Below, piece after piece: positions 1-5,440 of a stretch of DNA of 7,870 bases (position 1 is the first letter of the stretch; the number at the start of each line of letters is the position of its first letter). Where the stretch lies: positions 1 to 7,870 of the forward strand of contig JAZLFH010000005.1 in the NCBI GenBank assembly GCA_045615705.1, read 5' to 3'. The position numbers were made by a program, and so were the translations under genes. A model generated the notes under the pieces. The model did not search any database. It worked only from the letters and a program-made list of their open reading frames with translations, and had not been told where the DNA came from. The stretch comes from JAZLFH01 sp045615705. GTDB lineage: Bacteria; Bacillota; Clostridia; UMGS1883.

Positions 1-118
1 TTGCCCACCCAAATGCTTCGCATTTCGGTACCGGGCTACGCACCTACTCGCTAAAAACGATTATCAATCGTTTTCTTTACGCTCGTAGCCCTCTTAGGGC
101 TTGGGTCCCTTCTATTTT
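1..118. repeat. Hairpin-rich intergenic block downstream of tRNA-Pro
   Basis: No coding region is supported here. Several perfect stems are visible: 11-16 with 20-25 (loop ttc), 54-62 with 66-74 (9 bp, loop atc), 33-40 with 84-91 (8 bp, enclosing the previous one), 87-92 with 96-101 (competing with the preceding stem), and acccaa 7-12 with ttgggt 101-106 as an outer closing stem. Together they could fold as a branched structure on either strand. The block lies just beyond the terminator of tRNA-Pro. Its function is unknown; it could be a dispersed palindromic element. Confidence 0.55.
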
Positions 119-122
119 AAAC

Positions 123-159
123 AAAAAAAGAAGAACACCTTCGGTATCCTTCTTTTTTT
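123..159 (-). terminator. Intrinsic terminator of tRNA-Pro
   Basis: A 17-bp inverted repeat (123-139 with 143-159) has a 3-base loop and begins and ends in seven A/T pairs, so it has the A-tract/stem/T-tract shape of a rho-independent terminator in both directions. On the minus strand it starts exactly at the encoded CCA end of tRNA-Pro. It pairs fully there if two G·U wobbles are allowed. Confidence 0.8.
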
Positions 160-235
160 GGTCGGAGTGGCGGGACTTGAACCCGCGGCCTCTTGGTCCC
201 GAACCAAGCACGCTACCAAACTGCGCTACACCCCG
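159..235 (-). tRNA. tRNA-Pro, anticodon CGG
   Basis: The reverse complement folds as a standard cloverleaf. The acceptor CGGGGTG pairs with CACTCCG (one G·T), the discriminator is A at 162, and the CCA is encoded at 161-159. The anticodon loop TTCGGGA (203-197) sits between CTTGG and CCAAG, giving anticodon CGG, which reads proline codon CCG. The T arm contains GGTTCAAGTCC. The gene has its own promoter upstream and a hairpin terminator directly abutting the CCA. Confidence 0.97.
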
Positions 236-246
236 ATACTTTTGAT

Positions 247-275
247 AGTATATAGGTTTTTTTTCTCGTTGTCAA
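247..275 (-). promoter_or_regulatory. Sigma-A promoter of tRNA-Pro
   Basis: On the minus strand, TTGACA (275-270) and TATACT (252-247) are separated by exactly 17 bases, close to the sigma-A consensus. The -10 ends 11 bases before the tRNA 5' end at 235, so the transcript would start very near the mature 5' end. The promoter is divergent from the comM promoter. Confidence 0.9.
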
Positions 276-317
276 GCAATTTCTTGATTTATTGACTATT
301 TGAAATAAAGTAAATTC

Positions 318-346
318 TTGCTAAAAATATTTTTTTACGGTATAAT
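318..346 (+). promoter_or_regulatory. Sigma-A promoter of comM
   Basis: TTGCTA (318-323) and TATAAT (341-346) are 17 bases apart. The expected start of transcription, near 352-354, coincides with the ribosome binding site AGAGGTGA (354-361), so the leader would be only about 14 bases. The in-frame TTG at 346 overlaps the -10 box and therefore cannot be the translation start. Confidence 0.85.
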
Positions 347-366
347 TGAAAAAAGAGGTGATTTTT

Positions 367-1890
367 TTGGCGGTTGAAATTTTAAGTGCTACAATTACCG
401 GACTTGACGGGCATATTGTAACAGTTGAGGCAGATTTTTCGGGCGGACTTCCGTCCTTTGATATAGTAGGTCTTCCGGACGCCACCGTAAAAGAAGCAAA
501 AGAGCGGGTAAAAGCCGCAATTAAGAATTCGGGTTTTGATTTTCCTTCAAAAAAGGCAATAGTAAACCTTGCTCCCGCCGATTTAAAAAAAGAAGGAACT
601 CAGTTTGATTTGCCTATCGCCGTTTCGCTGTTGTGGGCATCGGGACAAGTCGAAAATGCAGATTCTTGTGTTTTTTTGGGTGAACTTTCGCTTTCGGGGA
701 AACTTCGAGGCGTTGCGGGAGTTCTTCCGTGCGTTTTATCTGCCAAAGAAAACGGAATAAAAAGCGTGATTGTACCCGAAGAAAATTCTTTGGAGGCATC
801 TCTTGTTGACGGAATTGATGTGTTTTACGCAAACAATTTAAAAGATGTTTTTCTGCATTTAAACGGCGAAAAAACCCTTCCGAAGATGGAGTACAATGCG
901 GAGTCAATTTTTGAAAGTTCGCTTACATATTCGGTTGATTTTTCGGAGGTAAAAGGGCAGTACGCCGTGAAAAGAGGACTTGAAATTGCGGCATCGGGCG
1001 GGCATAACTGTCTTATAATAGGACCTCCCGGCTCGGGGAAAAGTATGCTTGCAAAAAGAATACCCACAATTCTTCCCGATATGACTATGGAAGAAGCACT
1101 TGAAGTTACGAAAATTTACTCCGTGGCAGGCGAATTAAAAGGAAAAAGTCCTCTTATTTCCACTCGCCCGTTTCGTTCTCCGCACCACAGTGCATCGCTT
1201 GTAAGTTTGGTAGGCGGAACGAGTAAGGCAAAACCGGGAGAGATTTCTCTTTCGCATAACGGAGTGCTTTTTTTAGATGAACTTCCCGAGTATAAATCCG
1301 ATGTTTTGGAGTCAATGCGACAGCCCCTTGAAGATGGAGTCGTAACAATTACCCGTGCATCGTCATCTTCGACTTATCCTTGCAATACTATGCTTGTAGC
1401 CGCAATGAATCCTTGCAAATGCGGATATTACGGAGATGAATCGCATAAGTGTAAGTGCAAAGAAAGTGAAATAACAAAATATATGGGAAAAATCAGCGGA
1501 CCGCTTTTAGACAGGATTGACATTCATCTTGAAGCACCCGCGGTAAAGTACGATGACTTAAATCTTCCCGATGCGGAAAGTTCTTTTGAGATTAAAAAAC
1601 GGGTAAACAAGGCTCGTCAAATCCAAAAAGAACGCTACAAAAACGAAAATTTTCATTGCAACGCATCACTTACGGGAAAAGCGATTGAAAAGTACTGCCC
1701 CATAGGAGAAGATTCAAAGGCACTTTTAAAAGAAGCCTTTGAAAATACAAATATGACAGTTCGCTCCTACACAAGAATTTTAAAAGTTGCAAGAACAATC
1801 GCAGACCTTGAAGGAAGAGAAAATATCTCGGTTTTAGATGTCGCCGAAGCAATAGGCTTTCGCTCTCTTGACAAAAAATATCTGCTTTAA
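367..1890 (+). CDS. comM: YifB/ComM family Mg chelatase-like AAA+ ATPase
   Basis: This 507-residue protein has the usual length of the ComM/YifB family. I start it at TTG 367, five bases after the binding site AGAGGTGA. The N-terminal ChlI-like domain covers about residues 1-165, with SGGLPSFDIVGLPD near the start. The AAA+ Mg-chelatase domain carries Walker A GPPGSGKS (219-226), Walker B GVLFLDE (299-305), the family's cysteine-rich insert NPCKCGYYGDESHKCKC (348-364) and the GPLLDRID motif around residue 383. The Mg_chelatase_C domain forms the C terminus, including VRSYTRILKVARTIADLEG. In Vibrio cholerae, ComM is a hexameric helicase that promotes branch migration during natural transformation; in Clostridia its role is less established. 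It has its own promoter and is convergent with two small minus-strand genes. Confidence 0.95.
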   Translation: MAVEILSATITGLDGHIVTVEADFSGGLPSFDIVGLPDATVKEAKERVKAAIKNSGFDFPSKKAIVNLAPADLKKEGTQFDLPIAVSLLWASGQVENADSCVFLGELSLSGKLRGVAGVLPCVLSAKENGIKSVIVPEENSLEASLVDGIDVFYANNLKDVFLHLNGEKTLPKMEYNAESIFESSLTYSVDFSEVKGQYAVKRGLEIAASGGHNCLIIGPPGSGKSMLAKRIPTILPDMTMEEALEVTKIYSVAGELKGKSPLISTRPFRSPHHSASLVSLVGGTSKAKPGEISLSHNGVLFLDELPEYKSDVLESMRQPLEDGVVTITRASSSSTYPCNTMLVAAMNPCKCGYYGDESHKCKCKESEITKYMGKISGPLLDRIDIHLEAPAVKYDDLNLPDAESSFEIKKRVNKARQIQKERYKNENFHCNASLTGKAIEKYCPIGEDSKALLKEAFENTNMTVRSYTRILKVARTIADLEGRENISVLDVAEAIGFRSLDKKYLL

Positions 1891-1894
1891 AGTG

Positions 1895-1925
1895 AAAATC
1901 CCCGTTCGTAAGAACGAGGATTTTT
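1895..1925. terminator. Bidirectional terminator hairpin between comM and the DUF4177-like gene
   Basis: A 13-bp stem (1895-1907 with 1912-1924) has loop gtaa, an A-run on the left and a T-run on the right, five bases after the comM stop. The pair 1902/1917 is a C·A mismatch in plus-strand RNA but a U·G wobble in minus-strand RNA, so the stem is fully paired only in the minus transcript. It can terminate both convergent genes. It is a short relative of the repeat at 2304-2392. Confidence 0.75.
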
Positions 1926-1950
1926 GTAAGTCGCGGATGATTTGGATATC
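1912..1950. repeat. 39-bp exact direct repeat, copy 1
   Basis: Identical base for base to 2379-2417. It consists of the right arm of a hairpin (gaacgaggattttt) followed by a 25-base non-palindromic tail ending in ggatatc. It lies directly downstream of the stop codon of the minus-strand gene 1961-2218, just as copy 2 lies downstream of the gene 2421-2759. No function is known to me. Confidence 0.9.
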
Positions 1951-1960
1951 TAATATGAAA

Positions 1961-2218
1961 TTAAACAATCTTTTCAAAAACCATAGTGGCTTGAATTCTG
2001 TCGCCACCTAACATACCTTTACTACCACCGTTAGAAGTAGTAATAGTATGTAAACGATAACCTTTGCTTGCCTGATCGTTAATACATTTTTCAAGTTCAG
2101 TCAAGTTTCCGGAGCCTGTACCTAAAAATTTTTCTTTAAGCGTTACCTGTAACACCACATAATGAAGCCCCTGTTTTCCTGATGCGGTTGAATAAGTTGA
2201 TGCGTCTGCATAATTCAT
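1961..2218 (-). CDS. Small DUF4177-like protein
   Basis: This encodes 85 residues from ATG 2218, eight bases after a perfect AGGAGG (2231-2226). The upstream in-frame TTG at 2242 is rejected because its reading frame runs through the binding site. The core resembles the DUF4177 fold family: a strand HYVVLQVTL, then a helix with TELEKCINDQASKGYRL in which the family has 'eLN..G.eGWeLv', then a closing strand TMVFEKIV. No signal peptide or membrane segment is visible, so a cytosolic protein is expected. The function of the family is unknown. Upstream is a hairpin (2244-2262) and downstream is the 39-bp repeat with a terminator. I see no convincing promoter, so read-through from the four-helix gene is possible. 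The family assignment rests on pattern only. Confidence 0.72.
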   Translation of the reverse strand: MNYADASTYSTASGKQGLHYVVLQVTLKEKFLGTGSGNLTELEKCINDQASKGYRLHTITTSNGGSKGMLGGDRIQATMVFEKIV

Positions 2219-2225
2219 AATATTT

Positions 2226-2262
2226 CCTCCTTTGAAATTCAATAAAATCGCTCTGCGATTTT
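2226..2262 (-). promoter_or_regulatory. Leader of the DUF4177-like gene: hairpin, shared motif, strong RBS
   Basis: Read on the minus strand, a perfect 8-bp hairpin (2262-2255 with 2251-2244, loop of three) is followed by a 16-base motif (2250-2235) and the AAAGGAGG binding site (2233-2226). The 16-base motif matches 14 of 16 positions of the leader of the neighbouring four-helix gene (2787-2772), which also follows a hairpin and precedes the RBS. It may be a shared mobile or regulatory border. Confidence 0.6.
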
Positions 2263-2303
2263 TACCTTACTTCTTCCTTATTCCATATTACTTTTTACTT
2301 TCC
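2263..2303. other. Pyrimidine-rich low-complexity spacer
   Basis: A short stretch of degenerate units such as acttcttccttattcc and attactttttactt resembles the interior of the palindromic element next to it (2325-2360). No gene or clear promoter is visible. It may be a decayed extension of the same repeat. Confidence 0.4.
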
Positions 2304-2392
2304 AAAAATCCTCGTTCGATACTATTTTAAGTAATAGTGAAGAAGTAATAGTGAATAAGTAAAAATCCTCATTCTCACGAACGAGGATTTTT
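2304..2392 (-). repeat. MITE-like palindromic element, copy 1
   Basis: It is 89 bp long. Its ends, aaaaatcctcgttcg (2304-2318) and the reverse complement (2378-2392), form a perfect 15-bp terminal inverted repeat around 59 bases. The interior holds a second version of the arm (2361-2374) and a 12-base unit repeated at 2329-2340 and 2343-2354. Bases 2325-2392 recur in inverse orientation at 6820-6887 with three differences in 68. No transposase or clear target duplication is visible. Confidence 0.7.
2361..2392 (-). terminator. Terminator hairpin of the four-helix bundle gene
   Basis: A 14-base stem (2392-2379 with 2374-2361 on the minus strand) has loop GTGA, a GNRA type, and a TTTTT tail. 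The pair 2371/2382 is an A·C mismatch on the plus strand but a U·G wobble on the minus, consistent with function in the minus transcript. The same left arm can instead pair perfectly with 2317-2304. Confidence 0.7.
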
Positions 2393-2417
2393 GTAAGTCG
2401 CGGATGATTTGGATATC
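2379..2417. repeat. 39-bp exact direct repeat, copy 2
   Basis: Identical to 1912-1950 with a period of 467 bp, so one period spans the complete DUF4177-like gene with its leader and the palindromic element. It ends four bases from the stop codon of the four-helix bundle gene. Confidence 0.9.
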
Positions 2418-2420
2418 GTG

Positions 2421-2759
2421 TTAATTATTGTTTTTTGCGGTATTGATTGAGGAAATGAGAAGCTTTCTTATTACTCCGCAATCATGTGCAACACTCTCAA
2501 TATCCTTCATAATTTCAGCTTTAGCCATAATTTCAAGCCAATATTCTGTTTCGTAACATTCCTTAAGTGATATTTGAAGTTTTGCGATAAAATCAAGTTT
2601 ACTATGTGCATATTTCGCTTCTCTGATATTCGCACCAATAGATGTTGCACTTCGTTCCAATTGATTGACAATAGCATAGTGTCCTTTGATGCTTTCGCAT
2701 AATTTAAGTATATTAACTGCAAAATCCAAGGATAGATCCGCTAATTTATTTTCTTGCAT
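2421..2759 (-). CDS. Four-helix bundle protein (S23/IVS-encoded family)
   Basis: This is a 112-residue protein of the TIGR02436 'four helix bundle' family (typically about 110-125 residues), whose founding members are encoded in intervening sequences of 23S rRNA genes. Four helices are suggested at about residues 5-27, 29-52, 53-85 and 86-107. The family signature is visible as LERSATSIGANIREAKY (34-50), followed by the LQISLKECYETEYWLEI segment. ATG 2759 follows GGAGAT by a normal distance. There is no membrane segment. The relative Avd works with the reverse transcriptase in diversity-generating retroelements, but no reverse transcriptase or variable repeat is present here. The biochemical role of standalone members is unknown. 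It is preceded by a seven-hairpin array and followed by the 39-bp repeat. No promoter of its own is evident. Confidence 0.9.
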   Translation of the reverse strand: MQENKLADLSLDFAVNILKLCESIKGHYAIVNQLERSATSIGANIREAKYAHSKLDFIAKLQISLKECYETEYWLEIMAKAEIMKDIESVAHDCGVIRKLLISSINTAKNNN

Positions 2760-2771
2760 AAAATCATCTCC

Positions 2772-2942
2772 AAATTAAATGAAATCGTGGCTTTCGCCAC
2801 GGTGAAATCCAAAACAAGTTTTGGATGAAATCGAAACCTACGGTTTCGGTGAAATTAAATCTGTCTTTTATCCGCCGTCAGGCGATTTCATCACGAAGTG
2901 ATTTCATCTGCGAAGCAGATTTATTCCGTCGTAAGACGGATT
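2772..2942. repeat. Tandem array of seven short hairpins
   Basis: Seven successive palindromes occupy almost the whole stretch: 2786-2801, 2807-2826, 2832-2848, 2870-2886 (one bulge), 2890-2902, 2906-2920 and 2925-2940. Stems are 5-8 bp except the bulged 2870-2886 palindrome (a 4-bp core plus 2 bp), and loops are 3-4 bases. Stem sequences all differ, but the spacers are constant: TGAAAT on the left (2780-2785, 2803-2808, 2826-2831, 2850-2855), and inverted as ATTTCA on the right (2885-2890, 2901-2906). The array therefore changes orientation near 2860-2870. It is the 5' leader region of the four-helix gene and lies just past the tRNA-Asn terminator. Confidence 0.85.
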
Positions 2943-2948
2943 TAGTTG

Positions 2949-2980
2949 AAAAAACGACAAGTTTTGACTTGTCGTTTTTT
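2949..2980 (-). terminator. Intrinsic terminator of tRNA-Asn
   Basis: A perfect 13-bp inverted repeat (2949-2961 with 2968-2980) has a 6-base loop and six A/T pairs at its base. On the minus strand it begins two bases after the encoded CCA of tRNA-Asn and ends in a T6 run. Confidence 0.88.
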
Positions 2981-2981
2981 C

Positions 2982-3057
2982 TGGCGCTCACTGTAGGACT
3001 CGAACCTACGACCGATCGGTTAACAGCCGATAGCTCTACCGACTGAGCTAAGTGAGC
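2982..3057 (-). tRNA. tRNA-Asn, anticodon GTT
   Basis: The reverse complement is a complete cloverleaf. The acceptor GCTCACT pairs perfectly with AGTGAGC, the discriminator is G (2985) and the CCA is encoded (2984-2982). The D stem GCTC/GAGC is present, the anticodon loop CTGTTAA gives GTT for asparagine, and the T arm is GTAGG-TTCGAGT-CCTAC. It has its own promoter and terminator. Confidence 0.97.
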
Positions 3058-3085
3058 ATATTTACTTTATTATCAAGCGAATTAA

Positions 3086-3114
3086 ATTATACAACAGTAT
3101 TTTTTAAATTGCAA
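3086..3114 (-). promoter_or_regulatory. Sigma-A promoter of tRNA-Asn
   Basis: On the minus strand, TTGCAA (3114-3109) and TATAAT (3091-3086) have a 17-base spacer. The tRNA begins 28 bases after the -10, so a short 5' leader would be removed. The promoter is divergent from that of ylxM; the hairpin 3133-3154 lies between them. Confidence 0.85.
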
Positions 3115-3155
3115 GTATTTTTTTTAAAAATATGAAAAAAACTTCGTTTTTTCAC

Positions 3156-3184
3156 TTGACTTTCTTTAAGTATTGGTGTAAAAT
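3156..3184 (+). promoter_or_regulatory. Sigma-A promoter of the ylxM-ffh operon
   Basis: TTGACT (3156-3161) and TAAAAT (3179-3184) are separated by 17 bases. An A/T-rich hairpin (3133-3154, loop ttc) ends one base before the -35 box. The leader, about 38 bases, contains a possible 6-bp stem (3192-3197 with 3208-3213). This is the only clear promoter I see for the whole operon. Confidence 0.85.
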
Positions 3185-3228
3185 CTTTGTCTGTAAAGTG
3201 AAATAAGTTTACACACGGGGGCTTCAAT

Positions 3229-3567
3229 ATGGAAAAAAACTTGATTTTCAGCGGATTACTCGGTGTTTATCGGGGCATCTTAACCGAGAAACAAGCAGAA
3301 GCACTTGAATATTATTATGACAATGATATGAGTTTGGCGGAGATTTCCGAGATTACGGGAATTTCTCGTCAGGGAGTCAGAGCATTTATTAAAAACGGTG
3401 AAAAGAGCCTTTTGGAGATGGAAGAAATTTTGCATCTTCACGAGAGGCTTATGCATCTTGACAGCGTTAAAAATGCCGCTCGTGAGATTTTGACATCTCC
3501 CGACAAGCGAGTTACTGCTTTGGCACAGAAGATTTTAAGCGAGGCAAAACTTATTGAAGGAGAATAA
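3229..3567 (+). CDS. ylxM: YlxM family DNA-binding protein (UPF0122), SRP-associated
   Basis: This 112-residue protein has the usual family length. The N-terminal half carries a sigma-70 region-4-like helix-turn-helix: LTEKQAEALEYYYDNDMSLA at residues 18-37, then EISEITGISRQGVRAFIKN, followed by a helical tail. YlxM is almost always encoded next to ffh in Firmicutes, and the streptococcal homologue modulates SRP assembly and GTPase activity; whether this one binds DNA is not known. The ATG at 3229 follows a G-rich but imperfect site (GGGGG, 3217-3221) at 7 bases, so initiation may be moderate. It is the first gene of the operon, and its final codons hold the RBS of ffh. The usual upstream partner ftsY is not in this window. 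Confidence 0.93.
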   Translation: MEKNLIFSGLLGVYRGILTEKQAEALEYYYDNDMSLAEISEITGISRQGVRAFIKNGEKSLLEMEEILHLHERLMHLDSVKNAAREILTSPDKRVTALAQKILSEAKLIEGE

Positions 3568-3569
3568 AA

Positions 3570-4901
3570 ATGGCGTTTGAGTCATTGGGCGAAAAACTGC
3601 AAAATACATTTAAGAAACTTAAAGGACAGGGCAGAGTTTCGGAGAAACATGTAAAAGAGGCGATGCGAGAAGTCAGAATGGCACTTCTCGATGCCGATGT
3701 TAACTTCAAAGTTGTCAAGGAGTTTGAAAGAAAGGTTTTTGAAAAGGCAATCGGGAGCGATGTTTTGGAAAGCCTTACTCCTGCACAACAGATTATAAAA
3801 ATTGTTCGTGATGAACTTACAGAACTTTTGGGCGGAGAAAAGTCGGGGCTTATTTATGCACCCAATCCCCCGTCCGTATATATGCTTGTAGGACTTCAGG
3901 GAGCAGGAAAAACGACAACCGCGGCAAAACTCTCACTTTATCTTAAAAAGCAAGGGAAAAAGCCTCTGTTGGTCGGTTGCGATGTGTACCGTCCCGCAGC
4001 AATAAAGCAACTCGAAGTTGTGGCAGGGCAGACAAATTCGGACTTTTACTCGGACTATAACGAGAAAAACCCCGTAAAAATCGCACAAGATGCGATAAAA
4101 AAATGCACGCAGTCGTTAAATGATGCGGTTATTTTGGATACGGCGGGCAGGCTTCATATAGATGACGAACTGATGGAGGAACTTTTAAACATCAAAAAAA
4201 GCACTCACCCGACAGAGATTTTGCTTGTAATTGATGCTATGACGGGACAGGACGCCGTTAATGCGGCAAGCACCTTTAATGAAAAAATAGGAATTGACGG
4301 ACTTATCCTCACAAAACTTGACGGCGATACACGAGGCGGTGCGGCTCTTTCGGTAAAATCCGTTACGGGAAAAAGCATAAAATTTACGGGTGTCGGCGAA
4401 AAACTGACCGAACTTGAACCGTTTTATCCCGACAGAATGGCATCAAGAATTCTCGGAATGGGTGATGTGTTGACATTAATCGACAAAGCACAAGAAGCTT
4501 TTGACGAGAAAAAGGCGATGGAACTTGAAGCAAAGATAAAAAGCCAAAAGTTCGACTTAAACGATTACCTTGACCAACTCGGGCAAATGAAAAATATGGG
4601 TCCGATTGAAAATATGCTCGGAATGATACCGGGTGTTGATATGAAGGCTCTTAAAGGTGCTAAAATTGATGAAAAGGCACTTTTGCACACTCAGGCAATA
4701 ATTGAATCAATGACACCTTTTGAAAGGGCAAACCCCGAAAAAATAGACGCTTCGAGAAAAAAGCGAATTGCAAAAGGGGCGGGACTTGAAATTTCCGATG
4801 TAAACAACCTTTTAAGGCAGTTTGAGTCCATGAAGAAAATGCTTAAAATGTTTTCCGACCCGAAAAAAATGCGGAAGATGAAATTTCCGTTTAAGATGTA
4901 A
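3570..4901 (+). CDS. ffh: Signal recognition particle protein Ffh (SRP54)
   Basis: This 443-residue GTPase binds SRP RNA and hydrophobic signal sequences and delivers ribosomes to FtsY at the membrane. The N domain covers about residues 1-90 with ALLDADVNFKVVKEF. The G domain has the P-loop GLQGAGKTT (108-116), the CDVYRPAA segment, the switch motif DTAGR (190-194) and the specificity motif TKLDGD (248-253). The methionine-rich M domain (about 300-443) carries the finger-loop segment QMKNMGPIENMLGMIPGV and the RNA-binding helix-turn-helix around RKKRIAKGAG. It ends in a basic, Met-rich tail, KKMRKMKFPFKM. Everything expected is present and the length is normal. The start ATG 3570 lies 2 bases after the ylxM stop with AAGGAG at 3557-3562, so the two genes are likely translationally coupled. 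No SRP RNA gene is recognised in the window. Confidence 0.98.
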   Translation: MAFESLGEKLQNTFKKLKGQGRVSEKHVKEAMREVRMALLDADVNFKVVKEFERKVFEKAIGSDVLESLTPAQQIIKIVRDELTELLGGEKSGLIYAPNPPSVYMLVGLQGAGKTTTAAKLSLYLKKQGKKPLLVGCDVYRPAAIKQLEVVAGQTNSDFYSDYNEKNPVKIAQDAIKKCTQSLNDAVILDTAGRLHIDDELMEELLNIKKSTHPTEILLVIDAMTGQDAVNAASTFNEKIGIDGLILTKLDGDTRGGAALSVKSVTGKSIKFTGVGEKLTELEPFYPDRMASRILGMGDVLTLIDKAQEAFDEKKAMELEAKIKSQKFDLNDYLDQLGQMKNMGPIENMLGMIPGVDMKALKGAKIDEKALLHTQAIIESMTPFERANPEKIDASRKKRIAKGAGLEISDVNNLLRQFESMKKMLKMFSDPKKMRKMKFPFKM

Positions 4902-4943
4902 TTAATTAATTAAAAATAAAAAATTTTATTGGAGGAACGAAAA

Positions 4944-5189
4944 ATGGCAGTAAAAATCAGACTTAGAAGAATCGGTGCAAAGAAGGCTCCTTTTTACAGA
5001 GTAGTTGTTGCAGATTCTCGCTATCCGAGAGACGGAAGATTTATTGAGGAGATCGGAACATACGATCCGCTTACCGAACCTGCAACATTTAAAGTAGATG
5101 CAGACAAAGTAAAGCAGTGGATCGGCACGGGTGCACAGCCCACCGACACAGTTAAGTCATTACTTAAAAAGAACGGCATCATAGACTGA
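4944..5189 (+). CDS. rpsP: 30S ribosomal protein S16
   Basis: This 81-residue ribosomal protein of the small subunit has typical length. It starts with the conserved MAVKIRLRRIGAKKAPFYR, followed by VVVADSRYPRDGRFIEEIG, the YDP motif, and the C-terminal WIGTGAQPTDTV segment that matches the family end to end. I start it at ATG 4944, eight bases after GGAGG (4931-4935). An in-frame TTG at 4929 overlaps that binding site and is rejected. A 42-base AT-rich gap with the palindrome ttaattaattaa separates it from ffh; I see no promoter in the gap, so it is probably part of the same transcript. Confidence 0.98.
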   Translation: MAVKIRLRRIGAKKAPFYRVVVADSRYPRDGRFIEEIGTYDPLTEPATFKVDADKVKQWIGTGAQPTDTVKSLLKKNGIID

Positions 5190-5200
5190 GGAGTAGAAAA

Positions 5201-5434
5201 ATGAAAGAACTTTTGGAAGCTCTGGCAAAGCCTTTGACGGAATTTCCCCAAGACCTTACAATTAACGAAACCGTAAACGGTGATGACATATTGCTTGAAC
5301 TTCATGTAAATAAGAGCGATATGGGTAAGGTTATCGGAAAGCAAGGCAGAATTGCAAAAGCAATCCGTACCGTTATGAAGGCTGCCGCAGTAAAGAACGG
5401 TAAGAGAGTTACCGTAGAAATCCGTGAGGATTAA
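5201..5434 (+). CDS. khpA: KH-domain RNA-binding protein KhpA
   Basis: This 77-residue single type II KH-domain protein (YlqC/KhpA) has the usual length. The RNA-contacting GXXG loop is GKQG (46-49) inside MGKVIGKQGRIAKAIRTVMK, followed by the strand KRVTVEI. KhpA forms a complex with KhpB/Jag in Firmicutes and binds many small RNAs and mRNAs. In pneumococcus it affects cell division and elongation. ATG 5201 lies 11 bases after the rpsP stop, and its site GAGGAG overlaps that stop codon, suggesting coupling. The gene is followed by an intrinsic terminator 6 bases after its own stop codon, which separates it from rimM. Confidence 0.95.
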   Translation: MKELLEALAKPLTEFPQDLTINETVNGDDILLELHVNKSDMGKVIGKQGRIAKAIRTVMKAAAVKNGKRVTVEIRED

Positions 5435-5440
5435 AAAATT

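Noticed and set aside
101..295. Plus-strand ORF of 64 codons
   Set aside because: Its GLEPAASWSRTKHATKLRYTP-like stretch is the well-known false translation of the opposite strand of a tRNA gene, here tRNA-Pro; no RBS supports it.
346..366. Upstream TTG start of comM
   Set aside because: It overlaps the -10 box and precedes the expected transcription start; TTG 367 has the proper RBS and gives the family length.
2379..2417. Integron attC site or phage attachment site
   Set aside because: No integrase is present and the 39-bp repeat lacks the paired R/L boxes of attC; a direct repeat alone is not enough.
2304..2759. Diversity-generating retroelement
   Set aside because: The four-helix protein resembles Avd, but there is no reverse transcriptase, no template/variable repeat pair with A-biased changes, and no target gene in the window.
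2786..2940. CRISPR array
   Set aside because: Units are about 20 bp palindromes with different sequences and constant 5-7 base spacers, the reverse of CRISPR structure, and no cas gene is present.
2825..3046. Plus-strand ORF of 73 codons
   Set aside because: It is made from the hairpin array, the terminator and the antisense of tRNA-Asn (VGLEPTTDRLTADSSTD); not a gene.
3185..3228. Riboswitch or structured leader for the ylxM operon
   Set aside because: The leader is only about 40 bases with one weak 6-bp stem, too small for any riboswitch class I know.
5021..5344. Minus-strand ORF of 107 codons across rpsP and khpA
   Set aside because: Shadow of two certain genes, with no RBS and no recognisable product.
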